From a virus: a DNA stretch of 48,253 bases. The stretch is taken from the IMG/VR virus record IMGVR_UViG_3300043449_001549, positions 1-48,253 of that record. The stretch is one strand, 5' to 3'. Both the position numbers and the translations under genes were made by a program. The stretch's first letter is position 1. Each line of letters begins with the position of its first letter. The notes below the pieces were generated by a model. It worked only from the letters and a program-made list of their open reading frames with translations, had not been told where the DNA came from and ran no database searches. Below are positions 40,178 to 45,949 of the stretch, one piece after another.

Positions 40178-40503
40178 GTTACACGGATACCCGCCACTCG
40201 CAGCATCTCGTCAAGCTCGGCTGTCGGCAGTGGGGCGCAGTCTTTTCCATACGGGTGACACTGACCGGACTGCTTGCTAGTGCTATTGCTGAACCTCTCG
40301 CAGTTCTTGAACCATGTGTCGGTGCGGGTGTCGCACACAAACATCGGCCAGTACCCGTAGCTATACACCACGTACAGGTGCCTTACGTGTCGCCCGCTGA
40401 TGGCGTAGCCATTCTCGGACTGCTCGTTCTTTGCGCCGTTGAACTCTTGGCACTTGAGCACGTAAGGGCGGGCGTTGGGGTTGGTGACTGTTGGTGTTCT
40501 CAT
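40174..40503 (-). CDS. Conserved phage protein, DUF8033-like (109 aa)
   Basis: ARPYVLKCQEFNGAKNEQSENGYA, then HLYVVYSYGYWPMFVCDTRTDTWFKNCERFSNSTSKQSGQCHP, a pattern I know from phage proteins with a YVVYSYG---WPM---- core (DUF8033-type). The function is unknown. The leader contains CACAGGAGCCACAAGC before ATG 40503, which overlaps the upstream stop. Confidence 0.72.
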   Translation of the reverse strand: MRTPTVTNPNARPYVLKCQEFNGAKNEQSENGYAISGRHVRHLYVVYSYGYWPMFVCDTRTDTWFKNCERFSNSTSKQSGQCHPYGKDCAPLPTAELDEMLRVAGIRVT

Positions 40504-40961
40504 GCTTGTGGCTCCTGTGTTGTGGTTGGCTGGTCAAATTGCAGGGGCTTGCCCCCACGCGGGAACTCGGCGTGCACAATCAAATCAAAGTTGTCGTAAA
40601 GAATTTGCATCCTGTCCTGCAGCGCGTCTCTGTCCATTTCGGCGGAGTCATTCGGCTCCAAGATGTCTAGCACAGTGTCGCTTGTTTCTTCCCCTACACG
40701 AACAAATGCTGTGCCCGCGCCGTTCTCTCTGGCGAGCTCCTGCAGCATGTGGTGTCCCTGCACATCAGGGAAACTGTCGTACCACTTCACGTCCTCAAAC
40801 CCGGCGAATATGAACCCGTCTCCCCCTGTACTGCGGCTGTACTCCAGCAGTGCTTCTCGCACAGTGTCCGGCTGGAAGGCCACCACCTTGAGTGCAAACT
40901 CTTTTAGTTTTTCGTCGTTTTCAAACACAATGCCCAGCCCCACGTCGCTGCGGTACCCCAT
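40500..40961 (-). CDS. Hypothetical phage protein (153 aa)
   Basis: ATG 40961 is set by AAGGAGAACTGAC. Begins MGYRSDVGLGIVFENDEKLKEFALKV, then FAGFEDVKWYDSFPDVQGHHML, ENGAGTAFVRVGEETSDTV and DLIVHAEFPRGGK. The MGYRSDV start and the WY-x-FPDV segment occur in conserved phage and bacterial proteins of unknown function. The frame upstream overlaps the previous gene and is a shadow. Confidence 0.7.
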   Translation of the reverse strand: MGYRSDVGLGIVFENDEKLKEFALKVVAFQPDTVREALLEYSRSTGGDGFIFAGFEDVKWYDSFPDVQGHHMLQELARENGAGTAFVRVGEETSDTVLDILEPNDSAEMDRDALQDRMQILYDNFDLIVHAEFPRGGKPLQFDQPTTTQEPQA

Positions 40962-40962
40962 G

Positions 40963-41157
40963 TCAGTTCTCCTTCGGGCAGCTGCCCGCTGTGTTGTTGT
41001 AGTCCGGCCAGCCGTACTCGCCGTTGGTTTCGGTCCATATCTGCACCATCTCGCAGTGCAGGTCTTGCTCGGACGTGTCCGGTGCGGCGTCGCCAAACGC
41101 TATGGCCAGCCCGAGGGCCAGCAGCGCGGCTGAGATTAGTAGTGCGTTGGTCTTCAT
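40963..41157 (-). CDS. Small exported or lipid-anchored-like protein (64 aa)
   Basis: Signal-peptide-like start MKTNALLISAALLALGLAIAFG, then CEMVQIWTETNGEYGWPDYNNTAGSCPKEN. The C-EMV-IW...GWPDY---C pattern recurs in short secreted phage proteins. No lipobox Cys follows the hydrophobic stretch directly. It probably resides in the periplasm. Starts with an ATGA overlap; a longer open frame upstream is out of context. Confidence 0.7.
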   Translation of the reverse strand: MKTNALLISAALLALGLAIAFGDAAPDTSEQDLHCEMVQIWTETNGEYGWPDYNNTAGSCPKEN

Positions 41158-41930
41158 GCGTCTTCCCCTTCGTGCTCCTGCGTTGTTATCCACTCGCCGA
41201 AGTCGGCCATGGCCCGCTCGATCTGTTCCTTGCTGAAGTGCGGGATGGTGTCGCACAGTCCTGACTCCACTGGGTTGTAGCCGAAGAACCCCCAGCATGA
41301 GTCCACCTGCTCCCACTCGCCGGTGGCGTTGTCCAGCCGCTCCACGGTGTATCCGTACACGCTGCCCGTGAGGTAGTCGTCGTATGTCTTCACCTCGCTG
41401 CGCAGGTACTCCTCGATCTTCTTGCGGCGGGCCTTGGTCAGTATTTTCCAACCGTACTCGGCCTTGATCTTGTCAATCGTCACGTAGATAAACCCCACCT
41501 GCCCTGAGTCCCACGGGCAAGAGAATGCACTGGTACGCATCGTGATCCCGCTGTGGTCGTACAGGTAGAGGGGCAGCTCGATGATGTGCTGCGCCAGCAC
41601 ACGATCTACACGTGCTTCGGCGTAGTTGTCCACTTCCCGCTGCGCTTGCAGCCACTCACGGGAGCCATACGTCAAGCCTATCGCGTCACGCAGTCTCTCG
41701 CACTCACGCTCCAGCGTCACCGATAGCGCGGGCCGGTACTTCTCGGCCATGGCAAGGCGGTACTCGCCGGGGGTGTGGTCTGGCTGTTCGTCGCCCAGTG
41801 TGTGACGGCGGCTCCAGCACACCATCTTGCCGAAGTTGCCCCACTCACGGGGTGAAGACGGATCGTTGTCGTACTCAATCTTGAGGCGGTACACGGGGTT
41901 GATCCCCGGCAGTTGCAGTTGGTCAGTCAT
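41154..41930 (-). CDS. Conserved phage protein of unknown function (258 aa)
   Basis: Contains YDNDPSSPREWGNFGKMVCWSRR, YTLGDEQ-type segment, ELPLYLYDHSGITMRTSAFSCPWDSGQVGFIYV and VYGYTVERLDN...DSCWGFFGY. This is a family I recognise from many phage genomes, but no function is known. The strongly conserved LYLYDHSG and CPWDSGQVGFI motifs suggest an enzyme-like core. Leader GCAACCAAGGAGAACGAC precedes ATG 41930. Confidence 0.78.
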   Translation of the reverse strand: MTDQLQLPGINPVYRLKIEYDNDPSSPREWGNFGKMVCWSRRHTLGDEQPDHTPGEYRLAMAEKYRPALSVTLERECERLRDAIGLTYGSREWLQAQREVDNYAEARVDRVLAQHIIELPLYLYDHSGITMRTSAFSCPWDSGQVGFIYVTIDKIKAEYGWKILTKARRKKIEEYLRSEVKTYDDYLTGSVYGYTVERLDNATGEWEQVDSCWGFFGYNPVESGLCDTIPHFSKEQIERAMADFGEWITTQEHEGEDA

Positions 41931-42099
41931 TGTCGTTCTCCTTGGTTGCTGTCGCGGTGTTTACCCAGTGTTGACGCCATGCCCGGTCGAGCCGAGCGAG
42001 GCGCTTCTCTTCTCTTGCAAGTTCGTTCTTCAGTGCAGCCACTTTGCCCCACTGCTCATCGAACTCGTCCCACAGTTGTGCCGTTTTATCGTCGTTCAT
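41923..42099 (-). CDS. Small charged helical protein (58 aa)
   Basis: ATG 42099 to TGA 41923 encodes MNDDKTAQLWDEFDEQWGKV, then ALKNELAREEKRLARLDRAWRQHW, probably one long amphipathic helix or coiled coil. It overlaps the upstream stop by ATGA and the downstream start by eight bases, and its last codons contain the downstream gene's AAGGAGAAC site. This interlocking supports it as real. Confidence 0.65.
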   Translation of the reverse strand: MNDDKTAQLWDEFDEQWGKVAALKNELAREEKRLARLDRAWRQHWVNTATATKENDND

Positions 42100-42443
42100 A
42101 GCAGTTCCTCCGGGATGACTACATCATCGCCAAGTTTTGATTGGACGAAGCAGCGGGCTGCTGAGATCAGGGGCCAGTGCGAGAGTTGAATACTCCGGGC
42201 TTCGTCGTCGTAGTTGTACTGGATGCACGCCCCCCACCAACCGTCTTGACGTTGGTTCAGGCTTATATGTTCCCGCTCGATGATCGGCCCCATGAGGGAC
42301 CAGTCAGTTGATGGCTTCCATGTCACTCCCGGAATATCAGGGATCAGAAAGACTTTGCGCTTACTACCCCACCGCACAGGGACTCCTTCGCACTTTGCCA
42401 CCGCCCAGTCGAGCGCGGCACCTGTCAGTTCAGATGTTTTCAT
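42096..42443 (-). CDS. DUF2591-family phage protein (115 aa)
   Basis: MKTSELTGAALDWAVAKCEG is the hallmark start of DUF2591, followed by YSPSTDW-like PSTDWSLMGPIIEREHISL and a final ISAARCFVQSKLGDDVVIPEEL. It is widespread in phages; the function is unknown. The leader ATCCAAGGAGAACGAG lies directly after inverted-repeat copy 5. Confidence 0.88.
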   Translation of the reverse strand: MKTSELTGAALDWAVAKCEGVPVRWGSKRKVFLIPDIPGVTWKPSTDWSLMGPIIEREHISLNQRQDGWWGACIQYNYDDEARSIQLSHWPLISAARCFVQSKLGDDVVIPEELL

Positions 42444-42458
42444 CTCGTTCTCCTTGGA

Positions 42459-42478
42459 TTTACTAAGTTCTTAGTAAG
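42459..42478. promoter_or_regulatory. Inverted-repeat element, copy 5
   Basis: TTTACTAAG and CTTAGTAAG are separated by TT; the last base breaks symmetry. It lies 15 bases before the DUF2591 start, abutting the ribosome binding site. Confidence 0.7.
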
Positions 42479-42501
42479 TGGGTTGGTTGGGTTGGTCTGA
42501 G

Positions 42502-43035
42502 TTAATCTTGCACCAGCACGCGGTAGCGATCACCTGCCAGCGCACCGCATATCTCGCAGTTGTCGTGCTGGAAACCATAGGTGATTGAAGTCAGCACCGC
42601 GTGTCCCGGCAGCCTGTCCACGCTGTCTGCAACGTGCGCGGCTTCGGCATCATCCAGCGCGGACAGGTCGGCATTGGCAATGTACATGCAGCAGTCTTGG
42701 CAGGCTGCGTACTCCGTCCAGCCATCCGGCACAGGTGGGTTCTCCCCGAAGAAGTTTATGTACTCCTGCTCGTCCATCAGGTGTGGGTGCACCAGCCACA
42801 GGTCGCCGTCTTGGTACAGGTACCCACCCTCTGCGGTCTTGGCCTTGCCGAGGACGGCGTCCCACGCCTCCCAGTACCACTCGCCATCCGGCGCGGTGCA
42901 CGAGAGGATGGCAATGTCCGCATCGTTCTCGGCAATGCCGAACAACGACAGGTCGAAATCCTGCGCGAATCGCTGGGGTATGTAGACGCCGCTGGCGTCG
43001 GTGATAAGCAACTGTAAACCTTGTGTCTTTTTCAT
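42502..43035 (-). CDS. Hypothetical phage protein with Cys pairs (177 aa)
   Basis: MKKTQGLQLLITDASGVYIPQRFAQDFD, WYWEAWDAVLGKA, YLYQDGDLWLVHP, then CQDCCMYIANAD and DNCEICGALAGD. The DA-GVYIP-FA start and YQDGDLW motif are known from conserved phage proteins. The two C-x2-C pairs probably form a zinc site. The function is unknown. SD AGGAG lies before ATG 43035. Confidence 0.72.
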   Translation of the reverse strand: MKKTQGLQLLITDASGVYIPQRFAQDFDLSLFGIAENDADIAILSCTAPDGEWYWEAWDAVLGKAKTAEGGYLYQDGDLWLVHPHLMDEQEYINFFGENPPVPDGWTEYAACQDCCMYIANADLSALDDAEAAHVADSVDRLPGHAVLTSITYGFQHDNCEICGALAGDRYRVLVQD

Positions 43036-43067
43036 TTGTCATGCTCCTGTTGTTGGGTGTGGTTGGA

Positions 43068-43088
43068 TTTACTAAGAATCTTATTAAA
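43068..43088. promoter_or_regulatory. Inverted-repeat element, copy 6
   Basis: TTTACTAAG and CTTATTAAA around AAT, with one mismatch in the right arm. It overlaps the stop of the 93-aa gene and precedes the 177-aa gene leader. Confidence 0.7.
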
Positions 43089-43365
43089 CTTGTTCAGGGT
43101 CGCCGTACTCGGACGGTATGTCCATCGCGCAACCGCAACACTGCAATGGTGCGCCTTCCCAATGTATCTCGGCGGCGTACGCCTGCCAGCCCGATCTGTC
43201 ATTGTCGCGGGTAGCACGCAGGATACTGTGGTAGTTCTCTTTGACGCAGTGGGCGCACATACTATCGCCGTCTGCCATTATCATTACCTTTGCGTAGCCA
43301 CCCGGCCATGCGTAGGGGGCCCGGATGATGTCCTTGATTGCGTTGATGCGGGTTCTTGTGTTCAT
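43084..43365 (-). CDS. Conserved phage protein with two CxxC pairs (93 aa)
   Basis: ATG 43365 is set by AACCAAGGAGCATGACACC. IKDIIRAPYAWPGGYAKVMIMADG, then C37-x2-C40 and C76-x2-C79 followed by PSEYGDPE. The APYAWPGGY and terminal I-S-YG- features are a phage family I know, of unknown function, probably zinc-binding. First gene downstream of promoter P43519. Confidence 0.76.
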   Translation of the reverse strand: MNTRTRINAIKDIIRAPYAWPGGYAKVMIMADGDSMCAHCVKENYHSILRATRDNDRSGWQAYAAEIHWEGAPLQCCGCAMDIPSEYGDPEQV

Positions 43366-43423
43366 GGTGTCATGCTCCTTGGTTGTAGGCACATCTGAGG
43401 TGCCGGTTTACTTACTTTACTTA

Positions 43424-43443
43424 TTTACTAGAATTCTAGTAAA
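43424..43443. promoter_or_regulatory. Inverted-repeat element, copy 7 (perfect)
   Basis: TTTACTAGAATTCTAGTAAA is a perfect 20-base palindrome, about 41 bases downstream of the predicted start site of P43519 and upstream of the 93-aa gene. Confidence 0.8.
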
Positions 43444-43479
43444 CGGGCTTGGGTCGGGGCGCTCATTGCTTCTCTCATT

Positions 43480-43491
43480 TGTACGTGTACA
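43480..43491. promoter_or_regulatory. TGTAC-N2-GTACA operator at P43519 start site
   Basis: TGTACGTGTACA has symmetric TGTAC and GTACA arms and touches the -10 element, as at P40177. A repressor site is the simplest reading. Confidence 0.6.
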
Positions 43492-43519
43492 GTATAACAC
43501 GTTACAGTGTGTTTGTCAA
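43491..43519 (-). promoter_or_regulatory. Sigma70-type promoter P43519
   Basis: TTGACA (43519-43514) and TATACT (43496-43491) are separated by exactly 17 bases. It faces left into the accessory early genes and is the strongest promoter seen in the window. Confidence 0.82.
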
Positions 43520-43557
43520 GTCGAAAAGCCGCAGCCCAGCAAACACGCGGGAGGTAT

Positions 43558-44059
43558 GGAAGTATATAGGTATGTGACTTCGTTTTCTTAAAAAACGGCA
43601 TTGAGTAGTTATCCTGTGTTGAAGAAATTCGGGCGGAAAAGTAGGTACTGTGCAGTTGAGGTATTTCCTGAAACCCAGCAATGGCGCGGGAAGTAGCTAT
43701 AGTATGGAAGTATGTAAAATAAGTTTATTAGGGTTCAAAAATCACTTTCTGCACTCATTTTAGCATTTTTTCCGGCTCTCGACTGCAAATTGCCAAAAAC
43801 AGAGTCCCGTTGGCCAAAAGTACTTTTTCCTTACATACTTCCCTACTTCCCTACCTCCCGCGTATTCCGTGGCCTCCAGCGATATGCAAGAAATACCTCT
43901 ACTATACATTACATACTTGTGACAGTCTCACCGCAGTATAACAAAACAATGAAGTATTTACAGAAAACGAGGTCACATACTTCCTACAGTACATACCTCC
44001 TCTTTTTAAACTATAACAAGCAATGCTAGTTTTCTGAAAAAACGCGCTCACATACTTCC
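43558..44059. repeat. Iteron-like GGAAGTATGT repeats
   Basis: Exact cores (either strand) at 43706-43715, 43833-43842, 43975-43984 and 44050-44059; close variants at 43558-43567, 43911-43920 and 43991-44000. Three longer blocks share CGCGGGAGGTA or CGCGGGAAGTA followed by the core: 43546 onward, 43684 onward, and inverted near 43833-43865. Confidence 0.65.
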
Positions 44060-44072
44060 TACATTACCTACT

Positions 44073-44092
44073 TTTACTAGAATTCGAGTAAA
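44073..44092. promoter_or_regulatory. Inverted-repeat element, copy 8
   Basis: TTTACTAGAATTCGAGTAAA, one mismatch from a perfect palindrome, at the right end of the iteron-like region. Confidence 0.72.
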
Positions 44093-44150
44093 TCGCCGCT
44101 TATCTTATTTTTACTTAAACCTGATCGGGGGCGGCCGCTGCCCGCTGCTC

Positions 44151-44190
44151 ACTACAGGTATCAACTACTAACTTCAACTACAGGTATCAA
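44151..44190. repeat. Two copies of ACTACAGGTATCAA
   Basis: The 14-base unit occurs at 44151-44164 and 44177-44190, 26 bases apart, next to the terminator of the 196-aa gene. Confidence 0.7.
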
Positions 44191-44211
44191 AAAGCCCGGC
44201 GAACCGGGCTT
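44189..44211 (-). terminator. Intrinsic terminator of the 196-aa gene
   Basis: AAGCCCGG (44192-44199) and CCGGGCTT (44204-44211) pair around CGAA; on the minus strand the stem runs into TTTTTG. It lies about 30 bases past the 44240 stop. Confidence 0.85.
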
Positions 44212-44239
44212 GGTTGGTGCGCCGTCCGTGGCGCTGCAT

Positions 44240-44830
44240 TTACCAAGTCATTTCAGCTTCAGCTGCATTCAAGTGCTCAAGAATCGCTTCTCGATTTTCA
44301 CAGTCACTGCCCGCAACTTCAAGAATCAATGCTTTGAGCATTGCCCGAACATCACCCGCCATTGTCGGCGCGGTTTCCTTTTCCGCCTTTTCTTCCTTCG
44401 GCGCGTCCGCGTCCGCGTCCGCGTCCGCTTCTGCCTTCGCAAGATCAGGGTTCAGCGTGCGCCACGCCGTTTCGACCATGCCGCGAAAACCGGCAAGATA
44501 TGTGCTGACCTCAGATGTAAGTTTGTTGCGCTCGGTTTGCTTGCCCGCTTTGTTTGCCATTTTTGGGTCAGTTGCCCACAATTCAAACTCCGGCTTCGTA
44601 AGCAAACCGGACGCGATTAACCCCTGCAATCCAGCAAAGGTCCCCCCGCTGATAAGTCCGGACTTAACGCCGTCTTTCGTGAACATGTGGCCACGTCCGC
44701 CAGCAGCAGCAATTGCTTCGGCTGCCTTCTTTCTTGCGCTCTTTGCGCTTCGCTCTTTCGCGGCGCCTTCGCGTATCAGTGTGGCCATGTCGGAAGTAAT
44801 GATGAAAGTCTGAACAGTTGAAGTAGTCAT
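44240..44830 (-). CDS. Single-gene transcription unit beside putative origin (196 aa)
   Basis: I recognise no family. The N-terminal half is Ala/Lys/Gly-rich (AKERSAKSARKKAAEAIAAAGGRGHMF), with LISGGTFAGLQGLIASGLL and WATDPKMANKAGKQTERNKLTSEVSTYLAGFRGMVETAWRTL. A hinge of DADADADA (four GCGTCC units in the DNA) joins an acidic C-terminal helix. It has its own consensus-like promoter, an inverted-repeat element upstream and a strong terminator, so it is expressed independently. A regulator or replication initiator is a reasonable guess from context. Confidence 0.75.
   Translation of the reverse strand: MTTSTVQTFIITSDMATLIREGAAKERSAKSARKKAAEAIAAAGGRGHMFTKDGVKSGLISGGTFAGLQGLIASGLLTKPEFELWATDPKMANKAGKQTERNKLTSEVSTYLAGFRGMVETAWRTLNPDLAKAEADADADADAPKEEKAEKETAPTMAGDVRAMLKALILEVAGSDCENREAILEHLNAAEAEMTW
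44403..44428. repeat. GCGTCC tandem hexamer (four units)
   Basis: Four GCGTCC units encode the Asp-Ala repeat of the 196-aa protein on the minus strand. Copy number is likely to vary between relatives. Confidence 0.8.
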
Positions 44831-44873
44831 TCTGTATTGCTCCTGATTGTGTCGGGGCAGAAGTGCGCCGATC

Positions 44874-44908
44874 TATGTACATAATAGCACACAATCTCCT
44901 ATTGTCAA
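44874..44908 (-). promoter_or_regulatory. Sigma70-type promoter with TGTACA site for the 196-aa gene
   Basis: TTGACA (44908-44903) and TATTAT (44886-44881) have 16-base spacing. TATGTACATA (44874-44883) overlaps the -10, similar to half of the operators at the other two promoters. Confidence 0.7.
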
Positions 44909-44924
44909 GTCATAGCGCAAGCCA

Positions 44925-44944
44925 TTTACTAGAATTCTAGTAAA
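44925..44944. promoter_or_regulatory. Inverted-repeat element, copy 9 (perfect)
   Basis: TTTACTAGAATTCTAGTAAA, identical to copy 7. Here it lies upstream of the -35 rather than in the leader, between the divergent 196-aa gene and terminase genes. Confidence 0.8.
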
Positions 44945-45288
44945 AGCAGGCACATGGCGGACCCCACCCACCCGGCACCCCCCGCTAACCACAGATCAGG
45001 TGGCACGCTCTACATCAAACTAATCCAGCCAAACGATTTCCATTTTTGTGAAATTCCACAGCGTTTCCGTCACTTTGACGGAGTTCATATTTCGCAAACC
45101 CCTCCACAAAGAAAGACACTTGGCGCCGCAATATCCGCCAACACCCCCACCCCCTCTTTACAGAAATCGGCCGGCGCAGACCCCACCCCCCTCAATACAG
45201 CAACACCCCCCGTCAAGGGGACCCACATTGACATACGGGGTATACGCAGCGCACACTATGCGAATCGGCCCTTTTCAGGCTTGCAACC
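44945..45288. other. 344-bp gap upstream of small terminase
   Basis: No convincing gene. It has several C-tracts on the plus strand (near 44963, 45147 and 45180-45210), a 17-base inverted repeat TCCGTCA-CTT-TGACGGA (45066-45082) and a TTGACA at 45228 without a good -10. It may contain the packaging site or late promoter; nothing proves it. Confidence 0.45.
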
Positions 45289-45939
45289 ATGACGGTGATG
45301 ATTTTGAACGCAGACCGTGCGGTCCCAATGACAGGTGAAGTCCAGAACATAGACCTGCGCGAGCGCATCAGTGCAGCGGCAGCGACCCTCGACCTCCTGT
45401 CTGAGGTGGGATACGAGTTCGACATAAGCGATGACGACATCGCAGCAGCCAATGACTTGGCCAAGTCCTTTGCCAAGGACCCCGCAGCAACCTCCAAAGC
45501 AACAACCCACAGACGTGCCTCCGGGCTGGCGCCAGCCACGATCGCTCTTGTCAAAACAATTTTAGACGAGTTCGGGCATGAGATCGTAGAAAGCTCCAAA
45601 GCGATCCGAAACCTTGTTATCAACAAGCTCATCATTGAGTCAGAGAACCCCGACGCACGAATCCGCATAAAGGCGATCGAGATGCTGGGGAAGATGTCGG
45701 ACGTTGCCCTGTTCACAGAGCGCAGTGAGGTGCTGATAACGCACCAGAGTACCGACGACCTCAAGAGCAAGCTCAAGGAGAAGCTGCAGAGACTGCGCGA
45801 GAACACCCTGACACTTGTGCCTAACAACGACGGCATCTACGAGGCGGTGGAGTTCAATGACGTGCCGAGGATAGAGTCGGGCCACTTCCACTTGGATGAG
45901 GCGATGGAGGAGCTTGGTATTGAAGACTTTATCAAGTAA
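45289..45939 (+). CDS. Terminase small subunit (216 aa)
   Basis: Helical N-terminal DNA-binding part, then ALVKTILDEFGHEIVESSKAIRNLVINKLIIESENPDARIRIKAIEMLGKMSDVALFTERSEVLITHQSTDDLKSKLKEKL. The KA-E-LGK-SDV-LFTE---V-ITH motif is one I know from podovirus small terminases. It recognises phage DNA for packaging with the large subunit, encoded 10 bases downstream. The start at ATG 45289 lacks a strong binding site; ATG 45298 is possible. Confidence 0.82.
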   Translation: MTVMILNADRAVPMTGEVQNIDLRERISAAAATLDLLSEVGYEFDISDDDIAAANDLAKSFAKDPAATSKATTHRRASGLAPATIALVKTILDEFGHEIVESSKAIRNLVINKLIIESENPDARIRIKAIEMLGKMSDVALFTERSEVLITHQSTDDLKSKLKEKLQRLRENTLTLVPNNDGIYEAVEFNDVPRIESGHFHLDEAMEELGIEDFIK

Positions 45940-45949
45940 CACCAGCAGC

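Larger units (their letters stand above)
43520..44185. other. Non-coding AT-richer control region, possible replication origin
   Basis: About 670 bases without a convincing gene. It contains repeated GGAAGTATGT cores on both strands, poly-A/T patches (for example 43590-43596 and 44004-44010), inverted-repeat copy 8 and a 14-base direct repeat near its right end. Origin or control-region function is inferred from the repeats and the position between the early promoter and the packaging genes. Confidence 0.5.

Noticed and set aside
43790-44029. Plus-strand open frame of 79 codons in the non-coding region
   Set aside because: No ribosome binding site; it is built from the iteron-like repeats and AT tracts and has no family resemblance.
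43558-44059. CRISPR-like array from the repeated ACATACTTCC units
   Set aside because: Units are short, in both orientations and irregularly spaced; there are no uniform spacers and no cas genes apart from a Cas4-like replication nuclease.
45228-45259. Possible late promoter with TTGACA at 45228
   Set aside because: No acceptable -10 at 15-19 bases; the nearest TAT-containing hexamers are 7 or over 20 bases away.
44954-45292. Plus-strand open frame of 112 codons upstream of the small terminase
   Set aside because: Pro/Thr-rich from C-tracts, no binding site, and it overlaps the terminase start; more likely a regulatory or packaging region.
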